A stretch of 64,000 nucleotides of DNA from positions 47,838,501-47,902,500 of the forward strand of contig CP136890.1 in the NCBI GenBank assembly GCA_034359265.1, in the 5' to 3' direction. The stretch comes from Canna indica. Lineage: Eukaryota > Streptophyta > Magnoliopsida > Zingiberales > Cannaceae. Below are positions 35,821-49,471 of the stretch, one piece after another. The notes under the pieces were generated by a model. It made no database searches, had not been told where the DNA came from, and saw nothing but the letters and a program-made list of their open reading frames with translations. A program made the translations under genes and the position numbers. How positions within the stretch are numbered: position 1 is the first letter of the stretch; each line of letters starts with the position of its first letter.

Positions 35821-38800
35821 TTGACCGACTAATGCAAACAATTACACGCTTTTCGAACAGAATACTGAACGAAGCCTACTGATTGAACTTTCGGGTATCG
35901 ACTCGAAACGACCAGAAATCTGTGTCCCGGGCGACTCCAGATCATTCACTGTGATGGGAGAAGTTGTTAATCGAGTTATTTTTGACAGACTAATGCAAAG
36001 AATTGCAAGATTTTTTGAATAGAATCTTGAACTTTCGGGTATCGACTCGAAACGACCAGAAATCTGAGTCCCGGGCGACTCCAGATCATTCAATGTGATG
36101 AGAGAAGTTGTTAATCGAGTTATTTTTGACCTACTAATGCAAAGAATTACACGCTTTTTCGAACAGAATGCTGAACGAAGCCTACTGATTGAACTTTCGG
36201 GTATTGACTCGAAACGACCAGAAATCTGAGTCCCGGGCGACTCCAGATCATTCACTGTGATGGGAGAAGTTGTTAATCGAGTTATTTTTGACCGACTAAT
36301 GCAAAGAATTACACGCTTTTCGAACAGAATGTTGAACGAAGCCTACTGATTGAACTTTCGGGTATCGACTCGAAACGACCAGAAATCTGAGTCCCGGGCG
36401 ACTCCAGATCATTCACTGTGATGGGAGATGTTGTTAATCGAGTTATTTTTGACCGACTAATGCAAACAATTACACGCTTTTCGAACAGAATGCTGAACGA
36501 AGCCTACTGATTGAATTTTCGGGTATCGACTCGAAACGACCAGAAATCTGTGTCCCGGGCGACTCCAGATCATTCACTGTGATGGGAGATGTTGTTAATC
36601 GAGTTATTTTTGACCGACTAATGCAAACAATTACACGCTTTTCGAACAGAATGCTGAACGAAGCCTACTGATTGAATTTTCGGGTATCGACTCGAAACGA
36701 CCAGAAATCTGTGTCCCGGGCGACTCCAGATCATTCACTGTGATGGGAGAAGTTATTAATCGAGTTATTTTTGACAGACTAATGCAAAGAATTGCAAGAT
36801 TTTTCGAATAGAATCTTGAACTTTCGGGTATCGACTCGAAACGACCAGAAATCTGAGTCCCGGGCGACTCCAGATCATTCAATGTGATGAGAGAAGTTGT
36901 TAATCGAGTTATTTTTGACCTACTAATGCAAAGAATTACACGCTTTTTCGAACAGAATGCTGAACGAAGCCTACTGATTGAACTTTCGGGTATTGACTAG
37001 AAACGACCAGAAATCTGAGTCCCGGGCGACTCCAGATCATTCACTATGATGGGAGAAGTTGTTAATTGAGTTATTTTTGACCGACTAATGCAAAGAATTA
37101 CACGCTTTTCGAACAGAATGCTGAACGAAGCCTACTGATTGAACTTTCGGGTATCGACTCGAAACGACCAGAAATCTGTGTCCCGGGCGACTCCAGATCA
37201 TTCACTGTGATGGGAGAAGTTGTTAATCGAGTTATTTTTGACAGACTAATGCAAAGAATTGCAAGATTTTTTGAATAGAATCTTGAACTTTCGGGTATCG
37301 ACTCGAAACGACCAGAAATCTGAGTCCCGGGCGACTCCAGATCATTCAATGTGATGAGAGAAGTTGTTAATCGAGTTATTTTTGACCTACTAATGCAAAG
37401 AATTACACGCTTTTTCGAACAGAATGCTGAACGAAGCCTACTGATTGAACTTTCGGGTATTGACTCGAAATGACCAGAAATCTGAGTCCCGGGCGACTCC
37501 AGATCATTCACTGTGATGGGAGAAGTTGTTAATCGAGTTATTTTTGACCGACTAATGCAAAGAATTACACGCTTTTCGAACAGAATGTTGAACGAAGCCT
37601 ACTGATTGAACTTTCGGGTATCGACTCGAAACGACCAGAAATCTGAGTCCCGGGCGACTCCAGAACATTCACTGTGATGGGAGAAGTTGTTAATCGAGTT
37701 ATTTTTGACCGACTAATGCAAAGAATTACACGCTTTTCGAACAGAATGTTGAACGAAGCCTACTGATTGAACTTTCGGGTATCGACTCGAAACGATCAGA
37801 AATCTGAGTCCCGGGCGACTCCAGATCATTCACTGTGATGGGAGATGTTGTTAATCGAGTTATTTTTGACCGACTAATGCAAACAATTACACGCTTTTCG
37901 AACAGAATGTTGAACGAAGCCTACTGATTGAACTTTCGGGTATCGACTCGAAACGATCAGAAATCTGAGTCCCGGGCGACTCCAGATCATTCACTGTGAT
38001 GGGAGATGTTGTTAATCGAGTTATTTTTGACCGACTAATGCAAACAATTACACGCTTTTCGAACAGAATACTGAACGAAGCCTACTGATTGAACTTTCGG
38101 GTATTGACTCGAAATGACCAGAAATCTGAGTCCCGGGCGACTCCAGATCATTCACTGTGATGGGAGAAGTTGTTAATCGAGTTATTTTTGACCGACTAAT
38201 GCAAAGAATTACACGCTTTTCGAACAGAATGTTGAACGAAGCCTACTGATTGAACTTTCGGGTATCGACTCGAAACGACCAGAAATCTGAGTCCCGGGCG
38301 ACTCCAGAACATTCACTGTGATGGGAGAAGTTGTTAATCGAGTTATTTTTGACCGACTAATGCAAAGAATTACACGCTTTTCGAACAGAATGTTGAACGA
38401 AGCCTACTGATTGAACTTTCGGGTATCGACTCGAAACGATCAGAAATCTGAGTCCCGGGCGACTCCAGATCATTCACTGTGATGGGAGATGTTGTTAATC
38501 GAGTTATTTTTGACCGACTAATGCAAACAATTACACGCTTTTCGAACAGAATGTTGAACGAAGCCTACTGATTGAACTTTCGGGTATCGACTCGAAACGA
38601 CCAGAAATCTGAGTCCCGGGCGACTCCAGAACATTCACTGTGATGGGAGAAGTTGTTAATCGAGTTATTTTTGACCGACTAATGCAAAGAATTACACGCT
38701 TTTCGAACAGAATGCTGAACGAAGCCTACTGATTGAACTTTCGGGTATCGACTCGAAACGACCAGAAATCTGAGTCCCGGGCGACTCCAGAACATTCACT

Positions 38801-38992
38801 GTGATGGGAGAAGTTGTTAATCGAGTTATTTTTGACCGACTAATGCAAAGAATTACACGCTTTTCGAACAGAATGTTGAACGAAGCCTACTGATTGAACT
38901 TTCGGGTATCGACTCGAAACGATCAGAAATCTGAGTCCCGGGCGACTCCAGATCATTCACTGTGATGGGAGATGTTGTTAATCGAGTTATTT
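35821..38992 (+). repeat. 20-mer HOR, 3172 bp (expanded form of the 13-mer)
   Basis: The order is A, S, D, A, A, A, S, D, A, S, D (to 37543) followed by nine A monomers (37544-38992). Lengths are 14x161 + 3x144 + 3x162. The first 13-mer part matches 38993-41037; the extra 1127 bp equals seven A monomers. Marks include GATTTTTTGAATAG in two S monomers, AGTTATTAATCG before the S at 36771, AATTGAG before 37077, and CGATCAG in several of the A monomers. Confidence 0.9.
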
Positions 38993-41037
38993 TTGACCGA
39001 CTAATGCAAACAATTACACGCTTTTCGAACAGAATACTGAACGAAGCCTACTGATTGAACTTTCGGGTATCGACTCGAAACGACCAGAAATCTGTGTCCC
39101 GGGCGACTCCAGATCATTCACTGTGATGGGAGAAGTTGTTAATCGAGTTATTTTTGACAGACTAATGCAAAGAATTGCAAGATTTTTTGAATAGAATCTT
39201 GAACTTTCGGGTATCGACTCGAAACGACCAGAAATCTGAGTCCCGGGCGACTCCAGATCATTCAATGTGATGAGAGAAGTTGTTAATCGAGTTATTTTTG
39301 ACCTACTAATGCAAAGAATTACACGCTTTTTCGAACAGAATGCTGAACGAAGCCTACTGATTGAACTTTCGGGTATTGACTCGAAACGACCAGAAATCTG
39401 AGTCCCGGGCGACTCCAGATCATTCACTGTGATGGGAGAAGTTGTTAATCGAGTTATTTTTGACCGACTAATGCAAAGAATTACACGCTTTTCGAACAGA
39501 ATGTTGAACGAAGCCTACTGATTGAACTTTCGGGTATCGACTCGAAACGACCAGAAATCTGAGTCCCGGGCGACTCCAGATCATTCACTGTGATGGGAGA
39601 TGTTGTTAATCGAGTTATTTTTGACCGACTAATGCAAACAATTACACGCTTTTCGAACAGAATGCTGAACGAAGCCTACTGATTGAATTTTCGGGTATCG
39701 ACTCGAAACGACCAGAAATCTGTGTCCCGGGCGACTCCAGATCATTCACTGTGATGGGAGATGTTGTTAATCGAGTTATTTTTGACCGACTAATGCAAAC
39801 AATTACACGCTTTTCGAACAGAATGCTGAACGAAGCCTACTGATTGAATTTTCGGGTATCGACTCGAAACGACCAGAAATCTGTGTCCCGGGCGACTCCA
39901 GATCATTCACTGTGATGGGAGAAGTTATTAATCGAGTTATTTTTGACAGACTAATGCAAAGAATTGCAAGATTTTTCGAATAGAATCTTGAACTTTCGGG
40001 TATCGACTCGAAACGACCAGAAATCTGAGTCCCGGGCGACTCCAGATCATTCAATGTGATGAGAGAAGTTGTTAATCGAGTTATTTTTGACCTACTAATG
40101 CAAAGAATTACACGCTTTTTCGAACAGAATGCTGAACGAAGCCTACTGATTGAACTTTCGGGTATTGACTAGAAACGACCAGAAATCTGAGTCCCGGGCG
40201 ACTCCAGATCATTCACTATGATGGGAGAAGTTGTTAATTGAGTTATTTTTGACCGACTAATGCAAAGAATTACACGCTTTTCGAACAGAATGCTGAACGA
40301 AGCCTACTGATTGAACTTTCGGGTATCGACTCGAAACGACCAGAAATCTGTGTCCCGGGCGACTCCAGATCATTCACTGTGATGGGAGAAGTTGTTAATC
40401 GAGTTATTTTTGACAGACTAATGCAAAGAATTGCAAGATTTTTTGAATAGAATCTTGAACTTTCGGGTATCGACTCGAAACGACCAGAAATCTGAGTCCC
40501 GGGCGACTCCAGATCATTCAATGTGATGAGAGAAGTTGTTAATCGAGTTATTTTTGACCTACTAATGCAAAGAATTACACGCTTTTTCGAACAGAATGCT
40601 GAACGAAGCCTACTGATTGAACTTTCGGGTATTGACTCGAAATGACCAGAAATCTGAGTCCCGGGCGACTCCAGATCATTCACTGTGATGGGAGAAGTTG
40701 TTAATCGAGTTATTTTTGACCGACTAATGCAAAGAATTACACGCTTTTCGAACAGAATGTTGAACGAAGCCTACTGATTGAACTTTCGGGTATCGACTCG
40801 AAACGACCAGAAATCTGAGTCCCGGGCGACTCCAGAACATTCACTGTGATGGGAGAAGTTGTTAATCGAGTTATTTTTGACCGACTAATGCAAAGAATTA
40901 CACGCTTTTCGAACAGAATGTTGAACGAAGCCTACTGATTGAACTTTCGGGTATCGACTCGAAACGATCAGAAATCTGAGTCCCGGGCGACTCCAGATCA
41001 TTCACTGTGATGGGAGATGTTGTTAATCGAGTTATTT
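38993..41037 (+). repeat. 13-mer HOR, 2045 bp, copy 1
   Basis: It repeats the order A, S, D, A, A, A, S, D, A, S, D, A, A of the preceding unit, without its seven extra A monomers. All the marks listed there recur at the expected places (AGTTATTAATCG near 39925, AATTGAG near 40235, CGAAATGACC near 40640). Confidence 0.92.
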
Positions 41038-43082
41038 TTGACCGACTAATGCAAACAATTACACGCTTTTCGAACAGAATACTGAACGAAGCCTACTGAT
41101 TGAACTTTCGGGTATCGACTCGAAACGACCAGAAATCTGTGTCCCGGGCGACTCCAGATCATTCACTGTGATGGGAGAAGTTGTTAATCGAGTTATTTTT
41201 GACAGACTAATGCAAAGAATTGCAAGATTTTTTGAATAGAATCTTGAACTTTCGGGTATCGACTCGAAACGACCAGAAATCTGAGTCCCGGGCGACTCCA
41301 GATCATTCAATATGATGAGAGAAGTTGTTAATCGAGTTATTTTTGACCTACTAATGCAAAGAATTACACGCTTTTTCGAACAGAATGCTGAACGAAGCCT
41401 ACTGATTGAACTTTCGGGTATTGACTCGAAACGACCAGAAATCTGAGTCCCGGGCGACTCCAGATCATTCACTGTGATGGGAGAAGTTGTTAATCGAGTT
41501 ATTTTTGACCGACTAATGCAAAGAATTACACGCTTTTCGAACAGAATGTTGAACGAAGCCTACTGATTGAACTTTCGGGTATCGACTCGAAACGACCAGA
41601 AATCTGAGTCCCGGGCGACTCCAGATCATTCACTGTGATGGGAGATGTTGTTAATCGAGTTATTTTTGACCGACTAATGCAAACAATTACACGCTTTTCG
41701 AACAGAATGCTGAACGAAGCCTACTGATTGAATTTTCGGGTATCGACTCGAAACGACCAGAAATCTGTGTCCCGGGCGACTCCAGATCATTCACTGTGAT
41801 GGGAGATGTTGTTAATCGAGTTATTTTTGACCGACTAATGCAAACAATTACACGCTTTTCGAACAGAATGCTGAACGAAGCCTACTGATTGAATTTTCGG
41901 GTATCGACTCGAAACGACCAGAAATCTGTGTCCCGGGCGACTCCAGATCATTCACTGTGATGGGAGAAGTTATTAATCGAGTTATTTTTGACAGACTAAT
42001 GCAAAGAATTGCAAGATTTTTCGAATAGAATCTTGAACTTTCGGGTATCGACTCGAAACGACCAGAAATCTGAGTCCCGGGCGACTCCAGATCATTCAAT
42101 GTGATGAGAGAAGTTGTTAATCGAGTTATTTTTGACCTACTAATGCAAAGAATTACACGCTTTTTCGAACAGAATGCTGAACGAAGCCTACTGATTGAAC
42201 TTTCGGGTATTGACTAGAAACGACCAGAAATCTGAGTCCCGGGCGACTCCAGATCATTCACTATGATGGGAGAAGTTGTTAATTGAGTTATTTTTGACCG
42301 ACTAATGCAAAGAATTACACGCTTTTCGAACAGAATGCTGAACGAAGCCTACTGATTGAACTTTCGGGTATCGACTCGAAACGACCAGAAATCTGTGTCC
42401 CGGGCGACTCCAGATCATTCACTGTGATGGGAGAAGTTGTTAATCGAGTTATTTTTGACAGACTAATGCAAAGAATTGCAAGATTTTTTGAATAGAATCT
42501 TGAACTTTCGGGTATCGACTCGAAACGACCAGAAATCTGAGTCCCGGGCGACTCCAGATCATTCAATGTGATGAGAGAAGTTGTTAATCGAGTTATTTTT
42601 GACCTACTAATGCAAAGAATTACACGCTTTTTCGAACAGAATGCTGAACGAAGCCTACTGATTGAACTTTCGGGTATTGACTCGAAATGACCAGAAATCT
42701 GAGTCCCGGGCGACTCCAGATCATTCACTGTGATGGGAGAAGTTGTTAATCGAGTTATTTTTGACCGACTAATGCAAAGAATTACACGCTTTTCGAACAG
42801 AATGCTGAACGAAGCCTACTGATTGAACTTTCGGGTATCGACTCGAAACGACCAGAAATCTGAGTCCCGGGCGACTCCAGAACATTCACTGTGATGGGAG
42901 AAGTTGTTAATCGAGTTATTTTTGACCGACTAATGCAAAGAATTACACGCTTTTCGAACAGATTGTTGAACGAAGCCTACTGATTGAACTTTCGGGTATC
43001 GACTCGAAACGACCAGAAATCTGAGTCCCGGGCGACTCCAGATCATTCACTGTGATGGGAGATGTTGTTAATCGAGTTATTT
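41038..43082 (+). repeat. 13-mer HOR, 2045 bp, copy 2
   Basis: It has the same order and marks as the unit at 38993. Private changes include CAATATGATGAG at about 41310 and GATTGTTGAACG at about 42961. The twelfth monomer (42761) is a GCTGAACG form where the earlier copy has GTTGAACG. Confidence 0.91.
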
Positions 43083-44948
43083 TTGACCGACTAATGCAAA
43101 CAATTACACGCTTTTCGAACAGAATGCTGAACGAAGCCTACTGATTGAACTTTCGGGTATCGACTCGAAACGACCAGAAATCTGTGTCCCGGGCGACTCC
43201 AGATCATTCACTGTGATGGGAGAAGTTGTTAATCGAGTTATTTTTGACAGACTAATGCAAAGAATTGCAAGATTTTTCGAATAGAATCTTGAACTTTCGT
43301 GTATCGACTCGAAACGACCAGAAATCTGTGTCCCGGGCGACTCCAGATCATTCACTGTGATGGGAGAAGTTGTTAATCGAGTTATTTTTGACAGACTAAT
43401 GCAAAGAATTGCAAGATTTTTCGAATAGAATCTTGAACTTTCGTGTATCGACTCGAAACGACCAGAAATCTGAGTCCCGGGCGACTCCAGAACATTCACT
43501 GTGATGGGAGAAGTTGTTAATCGAGTTATTTTTGACCGACTAATGCAAAGAATTACACGCTTTTCGAACAGAATGTTGAACGAAGCCTACTGATTGAACT
43601 TTCGGGTATCGACTCGAAACGACCAGAAATCTGAGTCCCGGGCGACTCCAGATCATTCACTGTGATGGGAGATGTTGTTAATCGAGTTATTTTTGACCGA
43701 CTAATGCAAACAATTACACGCTTTTCGAACAGAATGCTGAACGAAGCCTACTGATTGAACTTTCGGGTATCGACTCGAAACGACCAGAAATCTGTGTCCC
43801 GGGCGACTCCAGATCATTCACTGTGATGGGAGAAGTTATTAATCGAGTTATTTTTGACAGACTAATGCAAAGAATTGCAAGATTTTTCGAATAGAATCTT
43901 GAACTTTCGGGTATCGACTCGAAACGACCAGAAATCTGAGTCCCGGGCGACTCCAGATCATTCAATGTGATGAGAGAAGTTGTTAATCGAGTTATTTTTG
44001 ACCTACTAATGCAAAGAATTACACGCTTTTTCGAACAGAATGCTGAACGAAGCCTACTGATTGAACTTTCGGGTATTGACTAGAAACGACCAGAAATCTG
44101 AGTCCCGGGCGACTCCAGATCATTCACTATGATGGGAGAAGTTGTTAATCGAGTTATTTTTGACCGACTAATGCAAAGAATTACACGCTTTTCGAACAGA
44201 ATGCTGAACGAAGCCTACTGATTGAACTTTCGGGTATCGACTCGAAACGACCAGAAATCTGTGTCCCGGGCGACTCCAGATCATTCACTGTGATGGGAGA
44301 AGTTGTTAATCGAGTTATTTTTGACAGACTAATGCAAAGAATTGCAAGATTTTTTGAATAGAATCTTGAACTTTCGGGTATCGACTCGAAACGACCAGAA
44401 ATCTGAGTCCCGGGCGACTCCAGATCATTCAATGTGATGAGAGAAGTTGTTAATCGAGTTATTTTTGACCTACTAATGCAAAGAATTACACGCTTTTTCG
44501 AACAGAATGCTGAACGAAGCCTACTGATTGAACTTTCGGGTATTGACTCGAAACGACCAGAAATCTGAGTCCCGGGCGACTCCAGATCATTCACTGTGAT
44601 GGGAGAAGTTGTTAATCGAGTTATTTTTGACCGACTAATGCAAAGAATTACACGCTTTTCGAACAGAATGCTGAACGAAGCCTACTGATTGAACTTTCGG
44701 GTATCGACTCGAAACGACCAGAAATCTGAGTCCCGTGCGACTCCAGAACATTCACTGTGATGGGAGAAGTTGTTAATCGAGTTATTTTTGACCGACTAAT
44801 GCAAAGAATTACACGCTTTTCGAACAGAATGTTGAACGAAGCCTACTGATTGAACTTTCGGGTATCGACTCGAAACGACCAGAAATCTGAGTCCCGGGCG
44901 ACTCCAGATCATTCACTGTGATGGGAGATGTTGTTAATCGAGTTATTT
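43083..44948 (+). repeat. Transition block, 12 monomers
   Basis: The starts are A 43083, S 43244, S 43388, A 43532, A 43693, S 43854, D 43998, A 44160, S 44321, D 44465, A 44627 and A 44788. The S at 43388 leads directly into an A monomer with no D, and both S monomers carry TTTCGTGTATC. CCCGTGCGAC at about 44735 breaks the CCCGGG core. Confidence 0.87.
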
Positions 44949-46814
44949 TTGACCGACTAATGCAAACAATTACACGCTTTTCGAACAGAATGCTGAACGA
45001 AGCCTACTGATTGAACTTTCGGGTATCGACTCGAAACGACCAGAAATCTGTGTCCCGGGCGACTCCAGATCATTCACTGTGATGGGAGAAGTTGTTAATC
45101 GAGTTATTTTTGACAGACTAATGCAAAGAATTGCAAGATTTTTCGAATAGAATCTTGAACTTTCGTGTATCGACTCGAAACGACCAGAAATCTGAGTCCC
45201 GGGCGACTCCAGATCATTCACTGTGATGGGAGAAGTTGTTAATCGAGTTATTTTTGACAGACTAATGCAAAGAATTGCAAGATTTTTCGAATAGAATCTT
45301 GAACTTTCGGGTATCGACTCGAAACGACCAGAAATCTGAGTCCCGGGCGACTCCAGATCATTCAATGTGATGAGAGAAGTTGTTAATCGAGTTATTTTTG
45401 ACCTACTAATGCAAAGAATTACACGCTTTTTCGAACAGAATGCTGAACGAAGCCTACTGATTGAACTTTCGGGTATTGACTAGAAACGACCAGAAATCTG
45501 AGTCCCGGGCGACTCCAGATCATTCACTGTGATGGGAGAAGTTGTTAATCGAGTTATTTTTGACCGACTAATGCAAAGAATTACACGCTTTTCGAACAGA
45601 ATGCTGAACGAAGCCTACTGATTGAACTTTCGGATATCGACTCGAAACGACCAGAAATCTGAGTCCCGGGCGACTCCAGAACATTCACTGTGATGGGAGA
45701 AGTTGTTAATCGAGTTATTTTTGACCGACTAATGCAAAGAATTACACGCTTTTCGAACAGAATGTTGAACGAAGCCTACTGATTGAACTTTCGGGTATCG
45801 ACTCGAAACGACCAGAAATCTGAGTCCCGGGCGACTCCAGATCATTCACTGTGATGGGAGATGTTGTTAATCGAGTTATTTTTGACCGACTAATGCAAAC
45901 AATTACACGCTTTTCGAACAGAATGCTGAACGAAGCCTACTGATTGAACTTTCGGGTATCGACTCGAAACGACCAAAAATCTGTGTCCCGGGCGACTCCA
46001 GATCATTCACTGTGATGGGAGAAGTTGTTAATCGAGTTATTTTTGACAGACTAATGCAAAGAATTTCAAGATTTTTCGAATAGAATCTTGAACTTTCGGG
46101 TATCGACTCGAAACGACCAGAAATCTGAGTCCCGGGCGACTCCAGATCATTCACTGTGATGGGAGAAGTTGTTAATCGAGTTATTTTTGACAGACTAATG
46201 CAAAGAATTGCAAGATTTTTCGAATAGAATCTTGAACTTTCGGGTATCGACTCGAAACGACCAGAAATCTGAGTCCCGGGCGACTCCAGATCATTCAATG
46301 TGATGAGAGAAGTTGTTAATCGAGTTATTTTTGACCTACTAATGCAAAGAATTACACGCTTTTTCGAACAGAATGCTGAACGAAGCCTACTGATTGAACT
46401 TTCGGGTATTGACTAGAAACGACCAGAAATCTGAGTCCCGGGCGACTCCAGATCATTCACTGTGATGGGAGAAGTTGTTAATCGAGTTATTTTTGACCGA
46501 CTAATGCAAAGAATTACACGCTTTTCGAACAGAATGCTGAACGAAGCCTACTGATTGAACTTTCGGGTATCGACTCGAAACGACCAGAAATCTGAGTCCC
46601 GGGCGACTCCAGAACATTCACTGTGATGGGAGAAGTTGTTAATCGAGTTATTTTTGACCGACTAATGCAAAGAATTACACGCTTTTCGAACAGAATGTTG
46701 AACGAAGCCTACTGATTGAACTTTCGGGTATCGACTCGAAACGACCAGAAATCTGAGTCCCGGGCGACTCCAGATCATTCACTGTGATGGGAGATGTTGT
46801 TAATCGAGTTATTT
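44949..46814 (+). repeat. 6-mer HOR, 2 x 933 bp
   Basis: The order A, S, S, D, A, A occupies 44949-45881 and again 45882-46814. It is the same 6-mer as at 30526, in another phase, and is carried on as monomers 12-17 of the 17-mer that follows. Private changes: TTTCGGATATC near 45633, GAATTTCAAG near 46064, and AACCTAGAA-like AATAGAATC context unchanged. Confidence 0.88.
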
Positions 46815-49471
46815 TTGACCGACTAATGCAAACAATTACACGCTTTTCGAACAGAATGCTGAACGAAGCCTACTGATTGAACTTTCGGGTATCGACTCGA
46901 AACGACCAAAAATCTGTGTCCCGGGCGACTCCAGATCATTCACTGTGATGGGAGAAGTTGTTAATCGAGTTATTTTTGACAGACTAATGCAAAGAATTGC
47001 AAGATTTTTCGAATAGAATCTTGAACTTTCGGGTATCGACTCGAAACGACCAGAAATCTGAGTCCCGGGCGACTCCAGATCATTCACTGTGATGGGAGAA
47101 GTTGTTAATCGAGTTATTTTTGACCGACTAATGCGAAGAATTACACGCTTTTTCGAACAGAATGCTGAAAGAAGCCTACTGATTGAATTTTCGGGTATCG
47201 ACTCGAAACGACCAGAAATCTGAGTCCCGGGCGACTCCAGATCATTCACTGTGATGGGAGAAGTTGTTAATCGAGTTATTTTTGACCGACTAATGCAAAG
47301 AATTACACGCTTTTTCGAACAGAATGCTGAAAGAAGCCTACTGATTGAATTTTCGGGTATCGACTCGAAAAGACCACAAATCTGAGTCCCGGGCGACTCC
47401 AGATCATTCACTGTGATGGGAGATGTTGTTAATCGAGTTATTTTTGACCGACTAATGCAAAGAATTGCAAGATTTTTCGAATAGAATCTTGAACTTTCGG
47501 GTATCGACTCGAAACGACCAGAAATCTGAGTCCCGGGCGACTCCAGATCATTCACTGTGATGGGAGAAGTTGTTAATCGAGTTATTTTTGACCGACTAAT
47601 GCGAAGAATTACACGCTTTTTCGAACAGAATGCTGTAAGAAGCCTACTGATTGAATTTTCGGGTATCGACTCGGAACGACCAGAAATCTGAGTCCCGGGC
47701 GACTCCAGATCATTCACTGTGATGGGAGATGTTGTTAATCGAGTTATTTTTGACCGACTAATGCAAAGAATTACACGCTTTTCGAACAGAATGCTGAACG
47801 AAGCCTACTGATTGAACTTTCGGGTATCGACTCGAAACGACCAGAAATCTGTGTCCCGGGCGACTCCAGATCATTCACTGTGATGGGAGAAGTTGTTAAT
47901 CGAGTTATTTTTGACAGACTAATGCAAAGAATTGCAAGATTTTTCGAATAGAATCTTGAACTTTCGGGTATCGACTCGAAATGACCAGAAATCTGAGTCC
48001 CGGGCGACTCCAGATCATTCAATGTGATGAGAGAAGTTGTTAATCGAGTTATTTTTGACCTACTAATGCAAAGAATTACACGCTTTTTCGATCAGAATGC
48101 TGAACGAAGCCTACTGATTGAACTTTCGGGTATTGACTCGAAACGATCAGAAATCTGAGTCCCGGGCGACTCCAGATCATTCACTGTGATGGGAGAAGTT
48201 GTTAATCGAGTTATTTTTGACCGACTAATGCAAAGAATTACACGCTTTTCGAACAGAATGCTGAACGAAGCCTACTGATTGAACTTTCGGGTATCGACTC
48301 GAAACGACCAGAAATCTGAGTCCCGGGCGACTCCAGAACATTCACTGTGATGGGAGAAGTTGTTAATCGAGTTATTTTTGACCGACTAATGCAAAGAATT
48401 ACACGCTTTTCGAACAGAATGTTGAACGAAGCCTACTGATTGAACTTTCGGGTATCGACTCGAAACGACCAGAAATCTGAGTCCCGGGCGACTCCAGATC
48501 ATTCACTGTGATGGGAGATGTTGTTAATCGAGTTATTTTTGACCGACTAATGCAAACAATTACACGCTTTTCGAACAGAATGCTGAACGAAGCCTACTGA
48601 TTGAACTTTCGGGTATCGACTCGAAACGACCAGAAATCTGTGTCCCGGGCGACTCCAGATCATTCACTGTGATGGGAGAAGTTGTTAATCGAGTTATTTT
48701 TGACAGACTAATGCAAAGAATTGCAAGATTTTTCGAATAGAATCTTGAACTTTCGTGTATCGACTCGAAACGACCAGAAATCTGAGTCCCGGGCGACTCC
48801 AGATCATTCACTGTGATGGGAGAAGTTGTTAATCGAGTTATTTTTGACAGACTAATGCAAAGAATTGCAAGATTTTTCGAATAGAATCTTGAACTTTCGG
48901 GTATCGACTCGAAACGACCAGAAATCTGAGTCCCGGGCGACTCCAGATCATTCAATGTGATGAGAGAAGTTGTTAATCGAGTTATTTTTGACCTACTAAT
49001 GCAAAGAATTACACGCTTTTTCGAACAGAATGCTGAACGAAGCCTACTGATTGAACTTTCGGGTATTGACTAGAAACGACCAGAAATCTGAGTCCCGGGC
49101 GACTCCAGATCATTCACTGTGATGGGAGAAGTTGTTAATCGAGTTATTTTTGACCGACTAATGCAAAGAATTACACGCTTTTCGAACAGAATGCTGAACG
49201 AAGCCTACTGATTGAACTTTCGGGTATCGACTCGAAACGACCAGAAATCTGAGTCCCGGGCGACTCCAGAACATTCACTGTGATGGGAGAAGTTGTTAAT
49301 CGAGTTATTTTTGACCGACTAATGCAAAGAATTACACGCTTTTCGAACAGAATGTTGAACGAAGCCTACTGATTGAACTTTCGGGTATCGACTCGAAACG
49401 ACCAGAAATCTGAGTCCCGGGCGACTCCAGATCATTCACTGTGATGGGAGATGTTGTTAATCGAGTTATTT
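46815..49471 (+). repeat. 17-mer HOR, 2657 bp, copy 1
   Basis: Monomers 1-17 are A, S, B (TGCGAAG), B (ACCACAAATC), chimeric S, B (GCTGTAAG), A, S, D (CGATCAG), A, A, A, S, S, D, A, A. The offsets are 0, 161, 305, 467, 629, 773, 935, 1096, 1240, 1402, 1563, 1724, 1885, 2029, 2173, 2335 and 2496. Lengths add up exactly: 7x161 + 5x162 + 5x144. Monomer 6 has the private TCGGAACG. B monomers reappear here after 17 kb without them. Confidence 0.94.
47444..47587 (+). repeat. Chimeric short monomer: long-type start, S-type body
   Basis: This monomer opens with the long-type TTGACCGACTAATGC but continues with the S-type GCAAGATTTTTCGAATAG and the 18-bp deletion, for 144 bp. It is the fifth monomer of the 17-mer and recurs in each copy (50101, 52758, 55415, 57139, 58074, 63278). 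An exchange point between about unit positions 5 and 24 explains it. Confidence 0.88.
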
